A DNA stretch of 64,000 bases from Citrobacter amalonaticus Y19 (GTDB taxonomy: Bacteria; Pseudomonadota; Gammaproteobacteria; Enterobacterales; Enterobacteriaceae). Location: NCBI RefSeq assembly GCF_000981805.1, contig NZ_CP011132.1:1798001-1862000 (forward strand), read 5' to 3'. Numbering within the stretch: the stretch's first letter is position 1; each line of letters starts with the position of its first letter. The notes beneath the pieces are model-generated. The model did no database searches and was not told the origin of the DNA. It saw only the letters and a program-made list of their open reading frames with translations. Positions 1 through 7,363 of this stretch are shown piece after piece. Both the position numbers and the translations under genes were made by a program.

Positions 1-1
1 T

Positions 2-1072
2 TTCGATTTCTTGCCAATCGTGAGCAGCATCGCCCCGCAGCCGATTCTGTGTAAGGACTTTATTATCGACCCTTACCAGATCTATCTGGCGCGCCACTAT
101 CAGGCGGACGCCTGCCTGCTGATGCTTTCCGTTCTCGACGACGAGCAGTATCGCCAGCTCTCTACCGTAGCACACAGCCTGAAAATGGGCGTGCTGACGG
201 AAGTCAGTAATGAGGCCGAACTGGAACGCGCCATCGCGCTCGGCGCAAAAGTGGTTGGGATTAACAACCGCGACCTGCGCGACCTGTCGATTGATTTGAA
301 TCGTACCCGTCAACTGGCACCGAAACTGGGTCAGGGCGTGACGGTGATCAGCGAGTCGGGGGTCAATACCTACGCTCAGGTTCGTGAGCTGAGCCACTTT
401 GCCAATGGTTTTCTGATTGGTTCTGCGCTCATGGCGCATGATGATCTCAACGCCGCCGTACGTCGCGTTCTGCTTGGCGAAAATAAGGTCTGCGGCCTGA
501 CGCGTCCGGAAGATGCCAAAGCCGCCTGCGAATCTGGCGCAATTTATGGTGGACTGATCTTTGTCCCTTCGTCTCCGCGCTTTGTCAGCGATGAGCAGGC
601 CCGCGCGGTGCAGTCCGCCGCCCCGCTGCAATACGTCGGCGTGTTCCGCAATCATGATATCGCCGATGTTTGCGAAAAAGCGGCGCAGCTTTCGCTGAAA
701 GCCGTACAACTGCATGGCCGCGAAGAACAGGCGTACGTCGATGCCCTGCGCGCCGCGCTCCCTGAAGGTGTACAGATCTGGAAAGCGCTGAGCGTCGGTG
801 ACACCCTCCCGGTCCGCGATTATCAGCATGTCGACAAATACGTGCTGGATAACGGCCAGGGCGGGAGCGGTCAGCGTTTTGACTGGTCGTTATTGCAGGG
901 ACAATCGCTGGATAACGTGTTACTGGCAGGCGGTCTTGGCGCGGATAACTGCGTCGACGCGGCGAAAACCGGCTGTGCCGGTCTCGATTTTAATTCTGGT
1001 GTAGAGTCACAGCCGGGCATCAAAGATGCACGCCTTCTGGCCTCGGTATTTCAGACACTGCGCGCATATTAA
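2..1072 (+). CDS. trpC: TrpC(F), IGP synthase / PRA isomerase, 5' truncated by window
   Basis: C-terminal part of the bifunctional indole-3-glycerol-phosphate synthase / phosphoribosylanthranilate isomerase, two consecutive cytosolic steps of tryptophan synthesis. The frame is open at the window edge, so the start lies outside. 356 residues are present against about 453 in E. coli, so roughly the first 97 are missing. The synthase barrel shows INNRDLRDL and ISESG. The isomerase half starts near ENKVCGLTR (about base 475) and ends with the GGLGADN and LDFNSGVES phosphate-binding loops. The stop is 10 bases before trpB, as in the enterobacterial trpEDCBA operon. Identity is certain; only the amino end is unseen. 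Confidence 0.97.
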   Translation, partial: FDFLPIVSSIAPQPILCKDFIIDPYQIYLARHYQADACLLMLSVLDDEQYRQLSTVAHSLKMGVLTEVSNEAELERAIALGAKVVGINNRDLRDLSIDLNRTRQLAPKLGQGVTVISESGVNTYAQVRELSHFANGFLIGSALMAHDDLNAAVRRVLLGENKVCGLTRPEDAKAACESGAIYGGLIFVPSSPRFVSDEQARAVQSAAPLQYVGVFRNHDIADVCEKAAQLSLKAVQLHGREEQAYVDALRAALPEGVQIWKALSVGDTLPVRDYQHVDKYVLDNGQGGSGQRFDWSLLQGQSLDNVLLAGGLGADNCVDAAKTGCAGLDFNSGVESQPGIKDARLLASVFQTLRAY

Positions 1073-1082
1073 GGAAATGGAC

Positions 1083-2276
1083 ATGACAACTTTACTCAAT
1101 CCCTATTTTGGTGAATTCGGTGGCATGTATGTGCCGCAAATTCTGATGCCCGCTCTGCGTCAACTGGAAGACGCGTTCGTCAGTGCGCAAAAAGATCCCG
1201 AGTTTCAGGCCCAGTTTACCGACCTGCTGAAGAACTACGCGGGCCGTCCCACTGCGCTGACTAAATGTCAGAACATCACCGCCGGCACCCGCACCACGCT
1301 GTACCTGAAGCGCGAAGATCTGCTGCACGGCGGCGCCCATAAAACCAACCAGGTGTTGGGTCAGGCGTTACTGGCCAAACGCATGGGTAAAACCGAGATT
1401 ATTGCCGAAACCGGCGCGGGACAGCACGGCGTGGCCTCAGCCCTCGCCAGCGCCCTGCTCGGCCTGAAATGCCGTATCTACATGGGAGCAAAAGACGTTG
1501 AGCGCCAGTCGCCGAACGTCTTCCGCATGCGCCTGATGGGTGCCGAAGTGATTCCGGTACACAGTGGTTCAGCTACGCTGAAAGATGCCTGTAACGAGGC
1601 GCTGCGCGACTGGTCCGGCAGTTATGAAACCGCACACTACATGCTCGGCACCGCCGCGGGTCCGCACCCGTTCCCGACCATCGTGCGTGAATTCCAGCGC
1701 ATGATTGGCGAAGAGACCAAAGCGCAGATCCTCGAAAAAGAGGGGCGTCTGCCGGATGCGGTAATCGCCTGCGTGGGCGGCGGTTCCAACGCCATCGGGA
1801 TGTTTGCCGATTTCATCAATGAACCTGACGTGGGACTGATTGGCGTGGAGCCGGGCGGTCACGGAATTGAAACCGGTGAACACGGCGCGCCGCTGAAGCA
1901 CGGTCGCGTCGGGATCTATTTCGGCATGAAAGCGCCGATGATGCAGACCGATGAGGGCCAGATCGAGGAATCCTACTCCATCTCTGCGGGTCTCGACTTC
2001 CCGTCCGTTGGACCACAGCATGCGTATCTGAACAGCATCGGCCGCGCCGACTACGTGTCGATCACCGATGACGAAGCGCTGGAAGCGTTTAAAACACTCT
2101 GTCTGCACGAAGGCATTATTCCGGCGCTCGAGTCGTCACACGCCCTGGCCCACGCGCTGAAAATGATGCGCGAGAACCCGGAAAAAGAGCAACTGCTGGT
2201 GGTTAACCTGTCCGGGCGCGGTGACAAAGACATTTTCACGGTACACGATATTCTGAAAGCGCGAGGGGAAATCTGA
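1083..2276 (+). CDS. trpB: Tryptophan synthase beta chain
   Basis: Beta subunit of the alpha2-beta2 tryptophan synthase; condenses indole with L-serine using PLP. From ATG 1083 it is 397 residues, exactly the E. coli length, with AAGGAA just upstream; the frame is open further upstream but that part overlaps trpC. The PLP lysine is K87 in GGAHKTNQ, and the cofactor phosphate loop is GGGSNAIG. The stop overlaps the trpA start by one base (TGATG), the usual translational coupling that keeps alpha and beta subunits equimolar. Confidence 0.98.
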   Translation: MTTLLNPYFGEFGGMYVPQILMPALRQLEDAFVSAQKDPEFQAQFTDLLKNYAGRPTALTKCQNITAGTRTTLYLKREDLLHGGAHKTNQVLGQALLAKRMGKTEIIAETGAGQHGVASALASALLGLKCRIYMGAKDVERQSPNVFRMRLMGAEVIPVHSGSATLKDACNEALRDWSGSYETAHYMLGTAAGPHPFPTIVREFQRMIGEETKAQILEKEGRLPDAVIACVGGGSNAIGMFADFINEPDVGLIGVEPGGHGIETGEHGAPLKHGRVGIYFGMKAPMMQTDEGQIEESYSISAGLDFPSVGPQHAYLNSIGRADYVSITDDEALEAFKTLCLHEGIIPALESSHALAHALKMMRENPEKEQLLVVNLSGRGDKDIFTVHDILKARGEI

Positions 2277-3082
2277 TGGAACGCTATGAAAGCCTGTTTG
2301 CACAACTGAACGATCGCAAGGAAGGTGCCTTTGTTCCCTTCGTCACCCTCGGCGACCCGGGCGTTGAGCAGTCACTGAAAATTATCGATGCCCTGGTTGA
2401 GGCGGGTGCGGATGCGCTGGAGTTAGGGATCCCCTTCTCCGATCCGCTCGCCGATGGCCCGACCATTCAGAGTGCCACGCTGCGCGCGTTTGCTGCGGGC
2501 GTGACGCCAACCCGCTGTTTTGAGATGCTGGCAGCCATCCGCGAAAAACACCCCACCATTCCAGTTGGTTTGCTGATGTACGCGAACCTGGTGTTCAGCA
2601 AGGGCATTGACGCGTTTTATGCGCAGTGCGAAAAAGTCGGCGTCGACTCCGTGCTGGTCGCCGACGTACCGATTGAAGAGTCTGCGCCATTCCGCCAGGC
2701 CGCGCTGCGCCACAACGTTGCGCCGATCTTCATCTGTCCGCCGAATGCCGATGATGACCTGCTGCGCCAGATTGCTTCCCATGGCCGGGGTTATACCTAT
2801 CTGCTGTCACGGGCAGGCGTGACAGGCGCAGAAAACCGCGCCGCGCTGCCGCTGCATCATCTGGTAGAGAAGCTGAAAGAGTACAATGCGGCGCCGTCTT
2901 TACAGGGTTTTGGCATTTCGGCGCCGGACCAGGTTTCCGCTGCCATTGATGCCGGTGCCGCTGGCGCGATCTCTGGTTCGGCGATCGTCAAAATCATTGA
3001 AAAGAACGCCGACCAGCCTGAGCAGATGCTCACCGAGCTGAAGGCATTCGTCAGCGCGTTAAAAGCCGCCACTCGCCGGTAA
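2276..3082 (+). CDS. trpA: Tryptophan synthase alpha chain
   Basis: Alpha subunit; cleaves indole-3-glycerol phosphate to indole and glyceraldehyde-3-phosphate and passes indole to TrpB through the internal tunnel. 268 residues, full length. Catalytic E49 and D60 sit in LELGIPFSDPLAD, and the flexible loop GVTGAEN and phosphate-binding GSAI are present. Last gene of the trp operon, followed at once by a rho-independent terminator. Confidence 0.98.
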   Translation: MERYESLFAQLNDRKEGAFVPFVTLGDPGVEQSLKIIDALVEAGADALELGIPFSDPLADGPTIQSATLRAFAAGVTPTRCFEMLAAIREKHPTIPVGLLMYANLVFSKGIDAFYAQCEKVGVDSVLVADVPIEESAPFRQAALRHNVAPIFICPPNADDDLLRQIASHGRGYTYLLSRAGVTGAENRAALPLHHLVEKLKEYNAAPSLQGFGISAPDQVSAAIDAGAAGAISGSAIVKIIEKNADQPEQMLTELKAFVSALKAATRR

Positions 3083-3090
3083 TTCACCTG

Positions 3091-3120
3091 GACCGCCAGA
3101 CTCTCGCTGGCGGTCTTATC
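3091..3120 (+). terminator. trp operon terminator
   Basis: Perfect 9-bp stem GACCGCCAG / CTGGCGGTC (3091-3099, 3107-3115) with a 7-base loop, 9 bases after the trpA stop, followed by a T-rich run. It may also serve the converging diguanylate cyclase gene, but the T tract favours the trp direction. Confidence 0.8.
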
Positions 3121-4585
3121 CTCTCGTTTGCTTCATTTTGTACATCTCGCCATCCGCAAACTGAATGGCATCATCAATCCCTTCAGTGACTTCGGCTGCG
3201 CCCCAGGAAATGGAAAGCGGGACCGGTGTATCCTGCACGATAAACTGATACTCATTGATTTGGCTGGCAATGCGTTCTGCGATAGCCACCGCATCGGCCA
3301 TTTTCGCGCGATACAGCACGATCACAAATTCATCCCCACCGGTACGAATCACCAGATCGTCACTGGTACGGGTGTTGGACAACATTCGGTTAGCGATAAT
3401 CTGCAACGCTCTGTCGCCCGCGACGTGCCCCCAGGTATCGTTAATCGCTTTGAATTTGTTGCAATCAACCAGCACCACCGAACTGTTCGAGAGATCACGC
3501 CGCTTAATGATGTCGAGAATTTTACGGTTGAAGCAACCCGTCAACGAGTCGATGTAGATTTTCAGATCGCTCTCATTCAACCAGGATTTCAGCCCCATCA
3601 TGATCAGTACAAAGAAGAACGGCGCCATTAAAATCAGCAGCCCCGCCTGAGTGTCGTGCATCGCAAACCCGCTGAGCGAGATGGCGTAGTGAATGACATA
3701 CTTTTCGGAGAGCACCTTGAAGGCGATTTCCGGGCGATGCTTACACTCCCCCCTCAGACAAAGTGATTGCTGATTCAGGGTATTCACCAGCGAAACGTTT
3801 AGCCCGTGCGGCACCTGTCCATCAAAGGCGTCGCGTAATGCCTCCTGAAGCTCCGGCTTCGCATGATCGTAAACCAGATAACCCACAATATGATCGGAAA
3901 TCTCATTACCGGAGAGGTCGTAAATATAGCTCACGACGCTAAAGGCTTTATCCCCCGTGATTTTATCGTCATAAAAATCCGTGGAGCTCAATGCTTTCGT
4001 TTTGACGCTCTTTTCGAGCAGACGGGTATAAAAATCGACGGGAGGTCGAAAGAAGCGGGAAATATTTCGCGCCATCTTCGATGTGTGATAATCAAACGCT
4101 TTAGCATCAGCAGGCGTAAACCAGTAAAAATAGCTCGCATCCTCGGCAATAATATAACGATGGGCATCGAAATTACCGGGATTGAGCGCATTCACCCTGC
4201 TGCGAATAAACTCAGCGGCGGCGAACATGCACAGCGCGTTGACCGTCGGCTCACGCGCCACCATCGCTCCCGACGCGGAGTGAATGCGTTTGCTGTCGGC
4301 GTTAATACCCCAGGCGTCCCCGCGGGGAATAAATTGCGACATCTCGCCGCACTGGCCTGCGGTTTTAATCTGCCGGTAGCGTACACCGGTGGCATCCGCG
4401 ATCATTTCATTATCATTAAAGATATCGAGCATCCGCGTTTGCAGGCGGTTCATCCCTTCATTGACCGCCGCCAGCCGCTGTTCATAGATAATAAACAGAA
4501 AAAGCGACGTAAAAAGCAGCGTGATCAACGCTGAAATAATCAGTGCCTGTCTGTTTCTTAAACTGTCCTGCACAATTTTCACCAA
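3116..4585 (-). CDS. Membrane diguanylate cyclase (GGDEF) with periplasmic sensor domain
   Basis: Predicted inner-membrane enzyme making cyclic di-GMP from two GTP. 489 residues: one membrane helix at about 13-33, a long periplasmic region, a second helix at about 311-332, then a GGDEF domain with intact GGDEF at 416-420, DSLTGCFNRK at its start and the usual NDTWGHVAGD. The inhibitory I-site, normally RxxD ending six residues before GGDEF, reads TSDD here (an Arg lies one residue further out), so product inhibition may be lost. The periplasmic part has no motif I recognise. The architecture resembles DgcJ (YeaJ) of E. coli, but orthology is not claimed. It replaces the yciGFE genes found here in E. 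coli and Salmonella. Confidence 0.88.
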   Translation of the reverse strand: MVKIVQDSLRNRQALIISALITLLFTSLFLFIIYEQRLAAVNEGMNRLQTRMLDIFNDNEMIADATGVRYRQIKTAGQCGEMSQFIPRGDAWGINADSKRIHSASGAMVAREPTVNALCMFAAAEFIRSRVNALNPGNFDAHRYIIAEDASYFYWFTPADAKAFDYHTSKMARNISRFFRPPVDFYTRLLEKSVKTKALSSTDFYDDKITGDKAFSVVSYIYDLSGNEISDHIVGYLVYDHAKPELQEALRDAFDGQVPHGLNVSLVNTLNQQSLCLRGECKHRPEIAFKVLSEKYVIHYAISLSGFAMHDTQAGLLILMAPFFFVLIMMGLKSWLNESDLKIYIDSLTGCFNRKILDIIKRRDLSNSSVVLVDCNKFKAINDTWGHVAGDRALQIIANRMLSNTRTSDDLVIRTGGDEFVIVLYRAKMADAVAIAERIASQINEYQFIVQDTPVPLSISWGAAEVTEGIDDAIQFADGEMYKMKQTRG

Positions 4586-4803
4586 GGCACCCTGGGCATC
4601 AACACGCTGTTAACACTACGGTATTCGATTTTACCTGTGCAGTACAGGTCATAGCGGCTAATCACCCCTTCTGTCAGATAACCCGCATGGCAGTTACTCA
4701 GGCATCGCGATTTTTTGTTCCAGCAAAAATGGCGTTAATTTCATGATGCGATACTTACAGTGCATGCCTATCAGAAAAGATAGCAGGTCTGTACGCGGCG
4801 CAT

Positions 4804-4833
4804 AAAAAAAGCGGGCTAAAGACGCCCGCTTTT
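4804..4833 (-). terminator. ompW terminator
   Basis: 10-bp stem AAAAGCGGGC / GCCCGCTTTT (4807-4816, 4824-4833). On the minus strand it ends in a run of T, directly downstream of the ompW stop. The stem could also stop transcription from the other side. Confidence 0.85.
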
Positions 4834-4851
4834 ACCTGTTGTGACCGTTTT

Positions 4852-5490
4852 TTAGAAACGGTAGCCCGCCGAGAACATAAATACCCACGGATCGAGGCGG
4901 ATATCGTCATGCTGCTTAACGCCACCGAGTTTGTAGTCTGCGGTGGTATCGATATCCATATACCAGACTGACATGTTAATCAGCCAGTCACGGTTGATCA
5001 GATAGTCCATCCCGACCTGACCGGCTGCACCCCAGGAGTCTTTAAGACTCAAATCAGACACGCCGGTCTCTTCACCATTCTTATTAACATCAGTATTAAA
5101 GAAGGTCGTGTAGTTTACCCCAACACCCACATACGGACGCAGTTTGCTGCTGGAGTCACCGAAATACCACTGCGCCATCAGGGTTGGCGGCAGATGGTGA
5201 ACGGTGGCGATATCACCGGTCATCTGTGTACCCACTTTATGGCGGAATGGCGTTGCCGCCAGCAGTTCAACACCGATGTTATCGGTCGCCATGTAAGTGA
5301 ATGTCAGACCCAACTGCGTGTCGTTACTGACGTTGAAGCCGCCTAAATGGCCTAAGGTACCGTCCGCGCCTTCCGTCGGTCTTACCGTCGCCGAACCGGC
5401 GCGAATGAAGAACTCGCCAGCTTCATGCGCATAAACGCTGCCAGAGAGAAGAGTACTTACTGCCAATGCCGCCACTGTTAACTTTTTCAT
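4852..5490 (-). CDS. ompW: Outer membrane protein OmpW
   Basis: Small eight-stranded outer-membrane barrel with a hydrophobic channel; receptor for colicin S4 in E. coli and linked to stress and anaerobic adaptation. 212 residues with a clear signal peptide (about 21 residues, ending SVYA before HEAGEF) and the C-terminal aromatic residue (GYRF) expected for BAM-dependent insertion. PYVGVGVNYT is family-typical. Divergent from yciC; an FNR-like site lies in the shared intergenic region. Confidence 0.96.
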   Translation of the reverse strand: MKKLTVAALAVSTLLSGSVYAHEAGEFFIRAGSATVRPTEGADGTLGHLGGFNVSNDTQLGLTFTYMATDNIGVELLAATPFRHKVGTQMTGDIATVHHLPPTLMAQWYFGDSSSKLRPYVGVGVNYTTFFNTDVNKNGEETGVSDLSLKDSWGAAGQVGMDYLINRDWLINMSVWYMDIDTTADYKLGGVKQHDDIRLDPWVFMFSAGYRF

Positions 5491-5848
5491 ACCCGCTCCA
5501 TCGTTATGGTTATAAATGCGTCACGAATATACCTACATTGGAGTAATAAGTGATCTAACCTGGATCACATTAGGCTGCGTAATTTAACATTTATTGATCC
5601 AGATTAAGTTAGAAGTAGCATTCAAAATCCAGGTTATTCGCGTTCAGATCAATTTTGCAATATTTTACCCCTGAAAGTATTTTCTTAATTTTTGCGGGAA
5701 CAACGTCATCACGCTGTGGATTTGTTGCTCAAATTACTCTGGCTTTACAAAGATATGCTTTTCCATACACCCCTTGATGCTGCCACTGCGCAGTTATCCA
5801 GGGTACAATTGCACGCTTAACAACACCTGCAGAACTCAAGGAGAGTGC
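5491..5848. other. Divergent ompW / yciC intergenic region
   Basis: About 360 bp without a gene, AT-rich in the middle, holding the promoters of two divergent genes. The only motif I can support is the FNR-type palindrome at 5594-5607. A second imperfect palindrome, TGATC then GATCA around 5551-5567, lies nearer ompW. Confidence 0.6.
5594..5607 (-). promoter_or_regulatory. FNR-like site upstream of ompW
   Basis: TTGATCCAGATTAA matches the FNR consensus TTGAT-N4-ATCAA in nine of ten fixed positions. E. coli ompW is known to respond to FNR. Assignment to ompW rather than yciC is inferred. Confidence 0.55.
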
Positions 5849-6592
5849 ATGTCTATCACGGCGCAGTCCGTATACCGTGACACCGGGAATTTTTTCCGTA
5901 ATCAATTTTTAACCATCCTGCTGATCTCGCTGCTGTGCGCGTTCATCACGGTGGCATTAGGGCATGCCTTCTCACCCAGCGATGCACAGATTGCGCAATT
6001 GAGTGAAGGGGATAATCTTGCGGGAAGCGTGGGCTTGTTCGAACTGGTGCAAAACATGACGCCGGAGCAGCAGCAGATCCTGTTGCGTGCCTCCGCGGCC
6101 TCCACGTTTTCAGGACTGATCGGCAATGCCATCCTGGCCGGAGGCGTACTGCTGCTGATTCAGTTGATTTCAGCGGGTCATCGCGTCAGCGCCCTGCGCG
6201 CTATCGGTGCCAGTGCGCCGATTCTGCCGCGTCTGTTCATCCTGATTTTACTGACGACCCTGCTGGTACAACTCGGGATTATGCTGGTAGTGGTGCCTGG
6301 CATCCTGTTGGCTATCCTGCTGGCGCTTGCGCCAGTCATGCTGGTGCAGGATAAAATGGGAGTATTCACCGCGATGCGCAACAGTATGCGTCTGGCGTGG
6401 TCTAATATGCGTCTGGTCGCCCCGGCGGTGATGGGCTGGTTGCTGGCAAAAACGCTGTTGTTGCTGTTTGCCTCCAGCTTTGCTGCATTTGATCCTAACG
6501 TTGGCGCCGTTATCGCGAATACGTTGAGCAATGTTATCTCTGCCATATTGCTCATCTACCTGTTCCGTCTGTATATGTTGATTCGCCAATAA
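5849..6592 (+). CDS. yciC: UPF0259 inner-membrane protein YciC
   Basis: Polytopic inner-membrane protein of unknown function. From ATG 5849 (AAGGAGAG just upstream) it has 247 residues, the E. coli length; the longer open frame starting near 5774 has no ribosome site. About six hydrophobic segments, including FLTILLISLLCAFITVALG and LILLTTLLVQLGIMLVVV. First gene of the yciC-yciB pair. Confidence 0.95.
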   Translation: MSITAQSVYRDTGNFFRNQFLTILLISLLCAFITVALGHAFSPSDAQIAQLSEGDNLAGSVGLFELVQNMTPEQQQILLRASAASTFSGLIGNAILAGGVLLLIQLISAGHRVSALRAIGASAPILPRLFILILLTTLLVQLGIMLVVVPGILLAILLALAPVMLVQDKMGVFTAMRNSMRLAWSNMRLVAPAVMGWLLAKTLLLLFASSFAAFDPNVGAVIANTLSNVISAILLIYLFRLYMLIRQ

Positions 6593-6647
6593 CCCTGTCT
6601 GTGTCGCCGGCAGAAATGCCCGACGCATTTGATTACGGAATCGAAGA

Positions 6648-7187
6648 ATGAAGCAGTTTCTTGATTTTTTACCGCTGGTTGTCTTCTTTGTCTTTTACAA
6701 AGTGTATGACATCTATGCGGCCACCTCGGCGCTCATTGTCGCAACGGCGATCGTGCTCATCTACAGCTGGGTCCGCTATCGCAAAGTTGAGAAAATGGCG
6801 CTGATCACCTTTGTGCTGGTTGCCGTGTTCGGCGGCCTCACCATCTTCTTCCATAATGATGAGTTTATTAAATGGAAGGTGACAGTAATTTACGGCCTGT
6901 TTGCCGGTGCGTTACTGGTAAGCCAGTGGATCATGAAAAAGCCGCTGATCCAGCGCATGTTGGGTAAAGAACTGACGCTGCCGCAGCCGGTCTGGTCGAA
7001 GCTCAACCTCGCGTGGGCTATCTTCTTTATTCTGTGTGGGCTTGCCAATATCTACATCGCCTTCTGGCTGCCGCAAAATATCTGGGTGAACTTTAAGGTG
7101 TTTGGCCTCACCGCGCTGACGCTGATCTTTACCCTGCTGAGTGGCGTCTATATCTATCGTCATCTCCCGCAAGAAGACAAATCGTAA
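6648..7187 (+). CDS. yciB: Inner-membrane protein YciB (intracellular septation protein A family)
   Basis: 179 residues, five predicted membrane helices. The E. coli homologue contributes to envelope integrity and is reported to interact with the elongation and division machinery; the Shigella homologue IspA affects intracellular septation. Start MKQFLDFLPLVVFFVFYKVYDI is the family signature region. It lies 55 bases after yciC and is followed by a strong terminator. Confidence 0.96.
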   Translation: MKQFLDFLPLVVFFVFYKVYDIYAATSALIVATAIVLIYSWVRYRKVEKMALITFVLVAVFGGLTIFFHNDEFIKWKVTVIYGLFAGALLVSQWIMKKPLIQRMLGKELTLPQPVWSKLNLAWAIFFILCGLANIYIAFWLPQNIWVNFKVFGLTALTLIFTLLSGVYIYRHLPQEDKS

Positions 7188-7196
7188 ACGTCCATC

Positions 7197-7226
7197 AAAC
7201 CAGGCCTACGGGCCTGGTTTTGCTTT
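7197..7226 (+). terminator. yciB terminator
   Basis: Perfect 10-bp stem AAACCAGGCC / GGCCTGGTTT (7197-7206, 7211-7220) with a TACG tetraloop, followed by TGCTTTCT; 9 bases after yciB. Confidence 0.9.
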
Positions 7227-7301
7227 CTACACATTCCCTGCCGTCCCTGTCCTAAATTGCATGAATCATGAAGATATTGTGGAGATTACCTTCACAATAT
7301 T

Positions 7302-7324
7302 GTAATGAGAATGGTTATCATTGA
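7302..7324 (+). promoter_or_regulatory. Fur box upstream of the catecholate receptor
   Basis: Inverted repeat AATGAGAATGGTTATCATT (about 7304-7322) closely fits the Fur consensus built from GATAAT repeats. It sits 40-60 bases before the receptor start, so iron-repressed expression is inferred. Confidence 0.8.
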
Positions 7325-7363
7325 TATTCCCTATCGCATTTTTAACAATATGGATGTCAGTTG

